DNA of 64,000 nt, taken from contig NW_006767440.1 in NCBI RefSeq assembly GCF_000264995.1, forward strand, positions 676,787 to 740,786, given 5' to 3'. The position numbers and the translations under genes are program-made. Below the pieces are notes generated by a model. That model made no database searches and was not told the origin of the DNA. It saw only the letters and a program-made list of their open reading frames with translations. This document shows, piece by piece, positions 20,170-31,952 of this stretch. The stretch's first letter is position 1. Each line of letters begins with the position of its first letter. Source of the stretch: Punctularia strigosozonata HHB-11173 SS5 (Eukaryota > Basidiomycota > Agaricomycetes > Corticiales > Punctulariaceae).

Positions 20170-23100
20170 TTAGTTCCAGAGCAAGCAACGCTCCGAGTCG
20201 GGCGGGTTGAGCTATGAACGCGCAAGGAAAGCAATCACTTGAGGCGTTCACTATCTGAGGCAAGGAGTTGGAACGCACCTTGGCTTTCGCAGAACAATTG
20301 AACGCTTTCGCGAACTCAGGTATGTTAGACACAGTACCGTCGGTCCGGTAGCGGTTGGGCGAGTGAGGATCGGTACGCACGCGTGCAACCTGTGTCAGGA
20401 GCCTTCAGCTGGATATATTGGAGCTCATCACGAGATATACGTACAGCTGAGGCGGGCTTGATGTTTTGTGCCCACGTCCGCGCGAACGAGATGAAGAACA
20501 GCTGATCCCTGCATATCACCCGTCATCAACACACAGACAAGAGGTTGTGGCGGAGAGTTGGAAACGTACTTGGTGAAGCCGAGGCCAGGCAGAACATATT
20601 CGTTTCCGTTCCGCAACGAGTCGGCGTACTGCGCCTTCCACGCGCGGTAGGACTGAATGAGACCGCTGTCTCCGATGTTCTCTCCCGACGTGAGGTTGCC
20701 CTGTCGTCGGCGAGGTCAGTCAGACGGATTGGCGACGGAGAACGGGACGAAAACACACGTTCACGTGGACCACGCCGCCTTTACCGTCGTCCACGGTATA
20801 GTCTGCGAACGGTAAGTCGTCAACGATCGCATGATCGAAATGTGGAGGAAAAGCTGCTTACTCGAGTATTGCTTGGAGATACACTCCGCGCGCTCGTTGA
20901 ACGCCGCGCTGGTCGCGTTGGTCCACCACTCTTCGAGCTTGCCCTGCTGGTTGTACATTCGTCCGGCCGAATCGAACGCGTGCTAGTGCAAGCCAATTAT
21001 CGATCGATATTCTCAACGGACTGCATGAGAGGTGACGTACCGTAAGCTCATGGGCCGCGACCATGCCGAAGGAGCCATATGCCATGTACGCAGGCCTGTC
21101 GGAAAGCGGTCAGTAAGCATGGTCACATCCTGCCACCCAACGGCAAGACGTACCAGTCCTGGGAGAAGAACGGAGGCTGAAGAATACCAGCCGGGAACAC
21201 GATCTGTCACGCTCGGTCAACACTCTTTTTCCAACATCTCCCACGTTTGTGCGCACCTCGTTCCCGGGCGGGTTATAATACGCGTTGACCATCGACGGCC
21301 ACATCTCCCACTCCTCGTGGTCACGTCGCTTGCCAAGCTTCTGCCATTTCTTGTACACGTCGCTCGAGCTGAGACAGGACCACCGTCAGCGGGAATTCCC
21401 CGATTGTTTGATGAAGAATAGGGCCGAGACGTACTATGAGTTGAGCATGTTGCCGAAGAAGTCCGACTGGTTCACGCGCACGAGCTGATAGTACACATAT
21501 AACGAGCGCGGGTCTAGCGTGTTCGGTGACATGGGGAAGCCGACCTTCACCCTCAGCGCGTCCGCCTATGTTATCACAGGCTCATCAGAACACGTTGAAC
21601 CCCTCATCGTCGTGATACCTGTACCAACCTTCTCGGCAGCCGCCTTGGCGCTCTCCTCGTCCATCCATTCGACATCCTCGAGGCTCTTCTTGAACGCGCC
21701 GACGATGTCCGTGATCACCTTCGTCGCCTTTTCGCGCGAGTCTCCGGTGAACGTTTCGTTCACGAAGTAGCGGCCAGCAGCAAACCCGAGCGAAGACTCG
21801 ACCTTGCCGATGCACCATTCCGATCGGTCCGGTACCGCGCCCTTCTTGATGCCCTGCATGCAAACGGATCTTAGCACGTGTTCAGGGACATCGGGTCAAA
21901 TATAATAGCACCTGCAGCTCCTCGGTGAGCTCGCGCGTCACCTTCCACGGCACGGTCCCGTACCCGAGGTTGGGTGCGAGCGCAAGCGCGGCGCGCGCAA
22001 CGAAGTAGGCTGCGACGACCTCACCCTCGGTCTTGGCCAAGATCTCAGACACTTTCGCCGGATAGGCGGGGTACGTCTCGATCACGATCGCGGGATACGC
22101 GCGCGGCGTCATGCTCGCGAAGTACTCGCCCCACGCGATCTGCGGCAGCGCCAGCGTGAGATTCGCGATGGGTGTCGGATTGTACGTCCCGAACGGATCC
22201 TGGTAGAGCTTGTCGAGTGCGAGCGAGGCAGCCGCGAGCCGCTTCTCGAAGGTGACGACGTCGGCGGCGAGTTGGGTGAAGTTGATGGGTTTGGGCGCCG
22301 GCGGGAGGTCTTCGTCATCATCGTCGTCGCCCCACGGTGGCCAGGGCCACGGCGGCCAGGAGTAGCTGGTGCCGGCTTCATCGTTGACGACGAGGCTGCT
22401 CTGTGATGCGGAAAGCGATGCGGAGGCAGACGGCGTGTCCTGGTAGAGATATTCGAGCAGGCGCTCGATGACGCTCTGGTAGAGCGCTACGATATCGTCT
22501 TCCTCAAAATATTCCTGAGGAGACGCATGAGCACACAGCGCCTCAATGAGGCAAGAAAAGCGGGTAAGCATACCTTGGACGGCAGGCCGAAGTCGGACTG
22601 CGTGAACCATAGCGTCATCGCGTCGGGGTCGACGCCGGCGTCACCGTCGACTTCCACGTCGAAGATCACCGGGATACCTATTTCAGTTGTCAGACACGCA
22701 GCCCATTGCCCGGGGGAGGGGGTATATGCGCACCCTTCGAGTGCAAGAACGCAATGGCGGCAGTTAGGTTCAGATTTTTCTCCTTGCCGAGTCCGCCTTC
22801 TTCAGCGGAGGCCGCGTCAACAATTGTCGTGGAACCGTTGAACAGCTTCCGGACGGTGTCGGTAACCTTCAGCAGCGGCGCTGCACCAACCTCGTCGAGG
22901 TAGTCTTCATCCATACACGAGCCGTACAACCACCGCAGCTTCTTCAACAACAGCGTGTCGTACACCTTATCCGCAGGCGAGCCGAGCATGGCTGCCTCCT
23001 CGTCCACATCCGGGAGCGACACGGAGGTGGCGAGAGAGTTGGTGTCCTCGGCGGGCTCGAGAATGGCATGGATGACCTGCTTGTTCTTCACCGCGAGCTC

Positions 23101-23809
23101 GCCAAAGGACTCAAAGCTGCCTTTTCCTGCGGGAATGGGGTGCGCCTTGCGCCATCCGCCGGCTGGATCGGGCGAAACCAAATTAGCGCGGGCTTGAGCA
23201 TATCCAGATGCGGTAGGGTGACGTACTCGCGAAGTCGTACAGGCTCTCGCAGGGGTCTACGGACGTGTCGAGCGAGGCGAGGATCTCGGCGGAGAGTGTA
23301 ATGCAGCTCGGCGTGAGGCATACTTTCTGTGGAGAGGTGAGATGAGCATATGCCGAGTTCGTCCAAGCCGAAGGCGCATACCTCTTCTGGTGCATCGGTG
23401 GGCCCGGGAATGGGAGCGCTAATGGTGGTGGTCTGGACGTCGGTAGTCGTCGCTGTCGCTGTGGTGACCACGGTGGTGGTCACGCTCTCTCCTGGGGTAT
23501 CGCCCTTGCCGGTGTTCAGCTTGTGTTGCGCGCCGGCGAACAGACCGATGAAGATCGAGGCAAGGAGCAAGAAGAGAACGACTAGAACAATGAGGACTTT
23601 GGTCAACGCGGTGAGCGGTTCATCAAAGACGGCCGCGACGCGTTCAGCGAAAGTCGGTTCTTCGTGGGCGGGGCTTGTTCCATCGTTTAGGAGAGGAGCG
23701 GTCTCTGGTGTTTCATCCAATTCGTGAGCCACGGATACGATTTCCTCGGTGAAAAAGCAAGAAGATGAGTGAACATACCCTCGTCTGTGGATGGCCGCGG
23801 TTCCGCCAT
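20170..23809 (-). CDS. M13 family metallopeptidase (neprilysin/ECE-like), type II membrane protein
   Basis: Zinc endopeptidase. MAEPRPSTDE and a GTATGT intron lead into a cytosolic tail, a membrane segment VLIVLVVLFLLLASIFIGLF and a Thr/Val-rich stalk. The ectodomain begins KVCLTPSCITLSAEILASLD with DPCESLYDFA, followed by DAMTLWFTQSDFGLPSK, FTQLAADVVTFEKRLAAASL and RYFVNETFTGDSREKATKVI. The catalytic part has VNAYYNPPGNE, VFPAGILQPPFF, MVAAHELT, intron, HAFDSAGRMYNQQGKLEEWW, so the HExxH helix is split by a phase-0 intron. The third zinc ligand lies in NLTSGENIGDSGLIQSYRAW, followed by FFISFARTWAQ. The final exon LNPPDSERCLLWN has the family's CxxW end. An acidic Pro/Trp-rich insert lies near 22300-22400. 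Stop 20170-20172. A defective paralogue lies about 8 kb to the right in the same orientation. Confidence 0.92.
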
Positions 23810-23911
23810 GGCGGTGGATGGTGAGGGCGTGTGTGCGCAGCCGACGTGAGCCTTGTGGAACACGCGCTACGAGTACTTATGACGAGATGTGCACGCGTCT
23901 CGACTCTCGCG

Positions 23912-26900
23912 TAAGGCTCCAACCGTACAATATATATACCGTATGTATACGGTAAATACCCTATGTGTATCCGTATGTGTATAGCTTCCCTGGATGTGCT
24001 GTATATACATGGTTCCTATAGGTTATATGGAATAATATACGGTTGCAGAGGAACCCCACTGCGGCTCCGTTGTGTAGATTCCACAAGGACACCATTGCCC
24101 TGAGCCCACGTCGCAATGCCACCACCACATGATGTAAGTGCATGGATCCGCCCTCTGTCGTCTTCCAGCGTCAGCCTTGTGTTGTGTATCCCTTGTGTCA
24201 ATTCATACAACTTACTTTCGTCGAGGAATGTCATGCGACTGCCTCAAGATCAAGTTCTCAAGGTCTTCTACGGGCTCGTTCATGTCCCACTGGACTTTGC
24301 GAAGAATTTGAGGACTGCAGGGGACTTCCAGCACGATGTGGCTTTCTGTGACCGCCCACCGAGAATAAAAGCCCTCCCGATGGACTCAGTTGGGCACGGT
24401 GTTGCTACTGCTCGCGTTAAACTCACCTCCATCATGTCCGAACAATCCAGCTCAGACGAAGCATTTTCTATCTGTCGAGACAAGATTACAACCATCGCTG
24501 CACTCACGGCTTCTCTTCCTTCCAGTGTTCCTCTGGCAACACAGGCCGACCTCATCTGCACGAAGTTTCAGAGCATCCAACCAGAAATGAACGATGGTGA
24601 CGGCCTCTGGACCGTGTTCAATCGCCGGTTTGATGCAATCTTTGGAGAAGACCGGCGGGAGAACGGACGGCTTCCGATCAGGCGTGGCGAGTTTGGCATG
24701 GGCCTTGTGGTGCCGTACCTTCAAGATATGCTCCTGCACCAGCTGCAATACCCTTGGACTGCAGTTCAGCCCAAGCTTGACAAGCTTATTGACGAGCTTA
24801 AAGTTCTTACACAGTGAGTCCATCGCATTTTTTATCTTCATGAATATCAGGCTAACTTCTTCGCAACCAGAAAGAAGGCTCTGACCTTGAAGATTCCTGG
24901 AGCAAAGCAATTACCCGGTGCGTGCATATGAGATTCGATCTTGCGGCGGGTATCCTAATCTGATCTGTAGAGTTTATCGAGAGCCATGAAGACGCCCAAG
25001 ATGCCGACTATACACCGCCTAAGAAAACCCGGAAGGAGCCCTCAAGTCCGTGTCATGAAGTCTTTGATAGTGACGGCAACGAGATCCCTTCGGACACTGA
25101 GAACACGAAGGAGCGTAAGAAAAAGGTACATATTTTATGCTTGCTACAGTGTCGTGTTGTTACTCATTAGACGACAGAAGAAATCGCGCGCAAGAAGAAA
25201 GCAGCTGAAGAGTGCTGTAGATCCGCAGCCAATGGCAGGAAAGGTCAGTATCCGGGCACTATTGCGATGCTTACTGTACTAATTAATGTCACAGAAGCGG
25301 AAACGTGCGGACATCGAGATCCGGAGGTCTGACGCCAAGTCTGGCTCTGACCTTGAGTCTGGGAGTGAATCGGACGGCGAAACTGCGATTCGCAATGTTG
25401 AGGAGAGAGAGAAGGCTCTGGGTGCTCGACGAGGCCCGGCAAACACAAGCATGAAGTATTTTTATGATCCCATTCCTGTTGTTGACGGGCAGCGCCTTCG
25501 CTGGGAATTCAAGTGTCGCTGTTGCAAGCGGTGAGTAGGTTGACTATACCTAGGCCATCGTCTGACATATTGCTCCAGTATCCGCTCCTTCCCTCGGACT
25601 GTTGGGGCAGACCAGAGTTTCGACGATGAGCCAACGCTCCCTGCCCTCAACAACCTCGCCACGCATATCAAGCAATGTCAAAAGAACAATCTTGTGCAAG
25701 GGCAAGATGCTTCAGAGCCGAAGCTTGGGGACCAGATCAACCTCCAGGAAGCTGGTCGGATGATGGCTGAGTTTCTACGAGAGGGAGAGCTTAATCCGGC
25801 GGTTGTTCCTACCGCGAAGGGGTTTCTGCGCATATTCACAGCCTGGATTCTTGACGAGAGCCTTCCATGGACAACAGGCGAAGCACCGACTCTGAAGGCC
25901 CTTTTCAAGTACCTAAAGATCCACTATCAACTCCCTTCGGACACCCAAGTTCGAAATGAACTTGGTCGCATATTCCTTGATCTTCATGGGAAGGTTGTCC
26001 GTGAGTTTGCGGTATGTTCTGTTCCACTTGTGAGGCGCGCCCGCAATATTTACTCACGACTTAAATAGGATGTCAAGTCGAAGATCGCGTTCCAGACAGA
26101 TACCTGGACAAACCGACAAATGGTGTACACGTTTGCATGCACCGTCGGTTCATTTGTTGACGAGGACTGGAATCTCATCGAACGGGTTGTCGATTTTCAG
26201 CCGCTTTTGGGTGAGAAGGACCATCGTGGCACATACGCCGGGAAGGCATTTGTCAATGGGCTTTCGACCAGGGGATGTGGTGATAAGATAAGTACTGTAT
26301 AATTTCTTGCATATGACATTCATACCAGTCTAACTCATGCTCTACTTTGCAAGCCTGACTACAGATAATGCATCAGTAAATGATGTACTGGTCGAAACCG
26401 CGGGACGATGCCTTCTTGCAAAGTATGGCCTTACATTCAATCCAGACTCTCACATCCGCTGCCTCGCACATGTCATCAATCTCGTCGTGCAGAAATTCTT
26501 GCATAGCATCGACGAAGCGGATGATCCAAACACCATGGACTGGTTTGATGAAGACGCGAATGCTCCCCTTCATTATACACCTGAGGACGACGAGGAGGTA
26601 CAAGATCTTCTTCAAGAAGCTCGCGAGGCTATGAAGAATGGTGATGTTTGTGACTCGGATGACAGTACGGCCATCGACCCTGACGATGTCAGCGACGCTG
26701 TACTGTTGAGTCCGTTGAAGAAGGTAAATCTGTTCTAATATTGTCGTCTTTCTGATATACTTCTGATATACTCAAATCCTTGTCCTCAGCTCCGATTCAT
26801 ATGCAATAAAATTGTTTCGTCTCCGCAGAGACGTTCACGATTCCGAAGGACTACGGCTCGTCTCAACGAGAAGCGGAAGCTCGAGAAGAAAGACGAGGTC

Positions 26901-28246
26901 TCTACACTACTCATGGTCATCCGAGACATCAGAACGAGATGGAACTATACGCACGCCATGATCAAGCGAGCAGAAATGCTGAGAGAGGTGCGTTCGCTCG
27001 ATTGATAGTGATGACTCATCCTGACAACATTCACATTGCAACATTGCAGTCCATTAAGCACTGGGTCTTTGATACAGAGGAGATGCAAGGTGTGACACTT
27101 ACTGACAAGGATTGGATCGAGCTGAAGCATATTGGTGATATCCTGGAGGTATATTCATTTACCCCATTGTTCCTGGAGTCCTGTCCGTCTTACTCCATAT
27201 TTGTGAACAGGTGTTCACTGAGCTTACACTTTTGCTTTCGCGCGCATCAATACCCACGCTGCCATTTGCATTGCCTACCTATTTGAAGATGACCACGCAC
27301 CTCATGACTGTTTCACGAGATATCAAGCTTCCTAGCAAGTTCCACAGAGCGGCAACCGTGGCGCTTACGAAGCTGGACAAGTACTACACCATCGCTCGAA
27401 AAAATCGATTCTACACAATAGCAACCGGTGCGTTCCGCGTGAATGTTCTTAATAGTGTGTTGACCTATCATCACAGCTCTCCATCCAAAGTACCGGTCGA
27501 AATGGTTCAAAAAACTCGATGACCGGGATGCAATTGCTAGAGCGGAAGCTCTTGTTCGACACATCGCTGAAGAATACGAGGAACGGCTTGCATCGCAAGC
27601 AGAAACGACTTCGCCAGCTCCAGAATCCGTGCCGAAGTTGCTGTCGAAGAGTGACAACAGCATTTCGATTCTATCGGATGCCTTCGATATTGACGACGAC
27701 GACTCGGACATCGATGAGCCCGCTGCCAAGTCGCGCTTTGACGCTGCAGAGGAGCTTGAACGCTACTTCAAGTTCACTGGAGGAAAATGTGATTCATTCG
27801 GAGCGCTGGGATGGTGGAAGGTACACGAAACACTGTTTGGCTTACAATCTCCGGATCTGCCCTGACACCGTGTTCTTGCCCATATAGACTAATCAGCACG
27901 CCTTTCCCATCCTTTCCCGCATGGCCAGGGACTTCCTCGCGATTCCAGCAACAAGTGTCTCGGTTGAACGTGTATTTTCCAAGTCGCGGCACATATGCTC
28001 AGATCTTAGGAGCTCACTCCGAGCTGAGACTATTCAACAAGCCTTGTTGACCAAGGTCTGGATCCGGAGTGGCTTGTTGAACTTGAAGGACCCGGATCCT
28101 CCTCGCAAACGCGCTAAACATGGCACGTCGTAGGTTGTCCCAGAAACCGTATATATACTGTATGTATACGGTACATATAGTGTAATGACTGTATCCATAT
28201 ATATACACCCTCGAAGCTATACATATACTATATAGTTGGAGCCTTA
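23912..28246 (+). mobile_element. Complete-looking hAT-superfamily DNA transposon
   Basis: 4,335 bp element with perfect 12-bp terminal inverted repeats (TAAGGCTCCAAC at 23912, GTTGGAGCCTTA ending 28246) and an 8-bp target-site duplication CTCTCGCG (23904-23911 and 28247-28254), which is the hAT signature. AT-rich subterminal zones (about 23930-24040 and 28140-28230) carry repeated palindromic motifs such as CCGTATGTATACGG, likely transposase-binding sites. It holds one multi-exon transposase gene. It sits between two M13 peptidase paralogues, next to an ankyrin relic. Confidence 0.95.
24434..28133 (+). CDS. hAT transposase, multi-exon, apparently intact
   Basis: Cut-and-paste transposase. 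Start MSEQSSSDEAFSICRDKITT; a BED-like zinc finger FKCRCCKR...HIKQC (about 25508-25680); PTAKGFLRIFTAWILDES; then the RNase-H core: KIAFQTDTWTNRQMVYTFAC (first Asp), SLTTDNASVNDVLVETAG (second Asp), CLAHVINLVVQKFL and VIRDIRTRWNYTHAMIKRAE. The C-terminal dimerisation domain is DAAEELERYFKF and FPILSRMARDFLAIPATSVS with VERVFSKSRHICSDLRSSLR. Stop 28131-28133. About eleven short introns, several with GTGAGT or GTACAT donors; exon frames join without visible stops. A longer N-terminus starting near 24116 is open in the same frame and cannot be excluded. The acidic Asp/Glu/Ser inserts (about 26520-26720 and 27620-27720) are typical of fungal hAT. Confidence 0.9.
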
Positions 28247-28279
28247 CTCTCGCGCAACTCCGCGAGATTCCACGCTCTT

Positions 28280-28690
28280 TCGTGTCCATCGCCGACTGAG
28301 TAAAGACCTGTAACGATTCATTCGGTATCTTGAGAACGGCGGCACCTGACATCGCATAACAGTCCTGCACCGTCGTGTTTGCGCCCAACTTCTGCAGGCG
28401 CTCGTACAACAACGTTAACATGATGGAATCCGAACTATGTCGTCGCCATGACCCCTATACCAGCCGTTCGATGACCAACGTTTCCACTCATATGTCGAAA
28501 ATGGCGGCATTCATCGCAGAACCTCTTGCACCATCGTGCTTGCCTCCAAAAATCCACAGGTAGGGCTGCTCGGGGAGTCTACGCGCGAAAATGCAGGGGA
28601 GCGAGATACCCGACAAACCAGTGACGAAAGGCTGCAGGCAGCGCTGATGTAGCTTAACCGGCACCGCACGCAAAACCGAGTGTGAGGTCA
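28280..28690 (-). pseudogene. Ankyrin-repeat gene relic
   Basis: Minus-strand segments resemble ankyrin repeats: GGKHDGARGSAMNAAIFDI, then ETLVIERLV, then LLYERLQKLGANTTVQDCYA and MSGAAVLKIPNESLQV. The spacing fits consecutive repeats of the type found beside fungal NACHT domains. Stops interrupt it after AAIFDI and after VIERLV, and a frame change follows, so it is not functional. It starts about 25 bp from the hAT target duplication; whether the insertion split it cannot be told. Confidence 0.4.
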
Positions 28691-29013
28691 CGACTGATAT
28701 GCTTATAGCTGATTTTCCCGGAGGGCCCTCATTTTTTTTCTTACGACGCTGCAGAATAAGCGGACTCGTATAAGGGACACCTTGCTCTTGGCTGTATAAC
28801 CATTGGGCCGCATCCTGAACGATGTAGGGTCACTGAGTTGACCTCGCTCGGAGGTCACGTCCGGACAGCCATGTTTCGTGACCCGATCACCGTTCGAGAG
28901 ATGCGGACGGCCCGCCTGAACAACTCTGCGACGGCCCTTTCTGGTTCGTAGCTCGCCTACGTGTTTTGGCGCACACCAAAGATCGAGGGCAACGGGATGG
29001 GTTCCATGGTGAA
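28691..29013. other. Intergenic, nothing recognised
   Basis: Lies between the ankyrin relic and the 3' end of the second M13 copy. A minus-strand open frame covers most of it but has no recognisable features and probably reflects GC-rich sequence. Confidence 0.4.
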
Positions 29014-31777
29014 TCATGTCCAGAGCAAGCAGCGCCGAGAACCAGGCGGGTTCAGCTGTGGTATCAAAGAGGAGCGGTCAGTCGACGGAGTTTCGCGTCA
29101 TCCGAAGTATGCATACACGGGGGTGCGCACTTTAGCTGTAGCAGAGCAATTGAACGCCTCCGCGAACTCGGGTATGTTGAACACGGTGCCGTCGACGCGG
29201 TAGCGTTTGGGCGAGTGTGGATTGCCCCGGACATCTGCAACCTGTGTCACGGGCGGTCAGTCGCACACGCATCGTCCGGAGAATGGGAGGTATACGCACA
29301 GCTGCGGCGGGTTTGATGTTTTGCGTCCATGCCTGCGCAAACGAGATAAAAAACAGCTGCTCCCTGAAACACGTCTTGTCAGAATGTAGACGGCCACGCG
29401 TAATACAGAGGTGCAACGTACCTCGTAAAGGCCAGGCCAGGTAGTAGGTGGTCGTTCCCGTTTTGCAGCGAGTCGGCATGCTGGGCCTTCCATGCTCGGT
29501 ACGACTGGATGAGTCCGCTGTCCGCGATATTCTCCGCCAACGTGAAGTTACCCTATTGATCGCCGTAGGTATGGTTGATACATTCAATTAGCATGCTTGA
29601 ACTGACGTCGCAGAGCCAGCCTACTTTCTCGGCCGCGGCATTGACGCTCTCTTCGTCCATACACTCGATATCTTTGAGCTTCTTCTTGAACGCGCCGACA
29701 ATGTGCGTGACAACCTTGGTCACCTTCTCGCGCAAGTCACCCGTGAACGTCTCGTTCACGAAATACCTCCCGAGCGCGAAGCCAAGCGCGGACTCGACCT
29801 TGGAGATGCACCATTCTGACCTGTCCGCCACCGCGCCCTTCTTGATGCCCTACCAACAACGCACACGGGTCAGACCCGCATGACGAATCGTGAACAGACA
29901 TGGAGATGAAGACGCACTTGCAGTACCTCGGCGAGCTCTCGCGTTACCTTCCACGGAACGGTCCCGTGCCCGAGGTGCGGCGAGAGTGCCCGCGCAGCGC
30001 GCGCCACGAAATAAGCCGCGACGACCTCGCCCTTCGTTTCGGCCAATATCGCAGCCACCTTTGCAGGGTACGCAGGGTAGGTCACGATCACAAGCCCAAG
30101 GTAAGCGCGCGGCGTCATGCTCGCAAAGTACTTGCCCCACGCGACCTGCGGTAGCGCGTGGGTCAGGTTCGCGATCGGAGTCGGGTTGTACGTCCCGAAT
30201 GGATCTAGGTAGAGTTTGTCGAGCGGAAGAGACGCGGCCGCGAGCCGCTTTTCGAAGGCGATGAGCGGTGAGTTGGGTGAAGTTGATGGGTTTCGGCTCC
30301 GGCGGAAGGTCGTCTTCGTCATCGTCACCCCATCGTGGCCATGGCCAAGGGGCCCAGGAATAGCTGGACCCGGCTTCGTCATTGACGACCACGCTGCCCT
30401 GCGGCGGAGGGATGAACGCGGAGGCGGAGGGCGCGTTTTCATAAAGATATTCGAGCAGGCGTTCAATAGCGCTCTGGTAGAGAGCGACGATGCTATCTTC
30501 CTGGAAGTATTCCTAGGACAGTAATGTGCGTGAATGCATAACACGACAAGATAGGAGCATGCCAGCGTACCTTGGACGGCAGGCCGAAGTCAGATTGCGT
30601 GAACCAAAGCGTCATCGCATCAGGGTCGTTGCCGGCGTCTTCTCCCGCGATCATATCGAAGAGCACCGGGATGCCTGTACACTGATCAGACATTTGGTAG
30701 AAATTGCGCAGTCGGATATCTGCGTACCCCTCGAGTGCAAGAACGCGATGGCAGCGGTCAGGTTCCCGTTCTGCTCTTTGCCGAGGCCGCATTCCCCTCC
30801 GGAGATCGCATCGACGATCATGGTGGACCCATCGAACAGCTTCCGAACGGTGTCGGTAATTTTCAACAGCGGCGCGGCGCCGACCTCGTCCAGGCGGCCC
30901 TCGTCCATACAGGATCCGTACAGCCCGCGCAGCTTCTTCAGCATCAGCGCGTCATAGATCTCGTCCGCGGGCGTGCCTATCAACGTTGCCTCCTCATCCC
31001 CGTCCAGAATCAACGCGGAGGCAGCGAGAGGACCGTCATCGACGGCGGGGTCGAGGATGGCCTTGATAACTCGTTTGTTGTTTACCACGACCTCGCCAAA
31101 GCGCGAGATGGTGCGTCTTGCGCCACCCGCCGGCTGCGCGAGATGATGCGAGGTAAGTCAACGTGAAAGAGCGACGGAGCGCTCAGAGCGCAGGGTGACG
31201 TACTCGCGAAGTCGTATAGGCTTTCGCAGGGGTCGACGGAGGTATCGAGGGAGGCGAGGATTTCGGCGGAAAGTATGATACAGCTTGGCGTCAGGCAAAC
31301 TTCCTGTCAAGATCTGAGGTGAACGCGCTGGTTTCCATGGCTGTGGCAGGTCATGGTACATACCTCTTCTGGTGGACAGGTGGGTTGAGGAAGGGGCGCG
31401 CTCACGACGGTTGTCTGTACGTCCGTCGCCGTTATTGTCGTGCACACAGTGGTGATTACCCCTCGGCTATCTCCTTTTCCCGTGTGCAATTTGTATTGGG
31501 CGCCCGCGAACAAAACGACGAAGATCGAGGCGATGAGCAGGAAGAGGATGGTAAGAACGATCAGGACCACGACCAGCGCAGTGAGCGGCTCATCGATAGC
31601 GCCTCGACGCGCTTGACAAACGTTGTTTCGGTTTGCGCAGGGGTTGTTCCATTAACCAATATAGGCGTGGTCTCTAGCGTATCAGACCCTTCGTGAGTCG
31701 CTCATACAAGTAGTCGATATCAGAGCAACGAGATGGTTGGACATACCCTCGTCTGTCGAGCTCCGCGATCCTGCCAT
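29014..31777 (-). pseudogene. Second M13 peptidase copy, active site deleted
   Basis: Paralogue of the gene at 20170-23809 with the same exon layout, from the MAGSRSSTDE first exon to the last exon LNPPGSRRCLLWT (stop 29014-29016). It retains KLRGLYGSCMDEGRLDEVGA, DAMTLWFTQSDFGLPSK, RYFVNETFTGDLREKVTKVV, NFTLAENIADSGLIQSYRAW and the CxxW end. About 850 bp present in copy 1 (from after AAAEKVG to before GNLTSG) is missing at about 29555-29620, which removes NAYY, VFPAGILQPPFF and the whole HELTH zinc helix. The frame also shifts before the membrane segment (about 31595) and near 30270. It cannot be an active peptidase and is probably a pseudogene; a truncated expressed product is not excluded. 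Confidence 0.85.
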
Positions 31778-31952
31778 GGCGGCTTGCCGAGGACATATGC
31801 GCGCTAATCTCCCTAGGTAGGCTCTGAGATCATGATGCGCAGCGGACGTGCCGCCGCGACGCCGCTGTGATGCGTGTCTTGGGCGCCTAACCTTCGAAGC
31901 AGCACCTCCGCTAAGCGCCCGTCCTCCTTCTCCGACTCAAGCTTCGAGGGAG

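Noticed and set aside
23940-24434. A minus-strand gene at the left end of the hAT element (MTFLDESKLYELTQG)
   Set aside because: It lies within the subterminal zone, is short, lacks splice partners and overlaps an open extension of the transposase frame.
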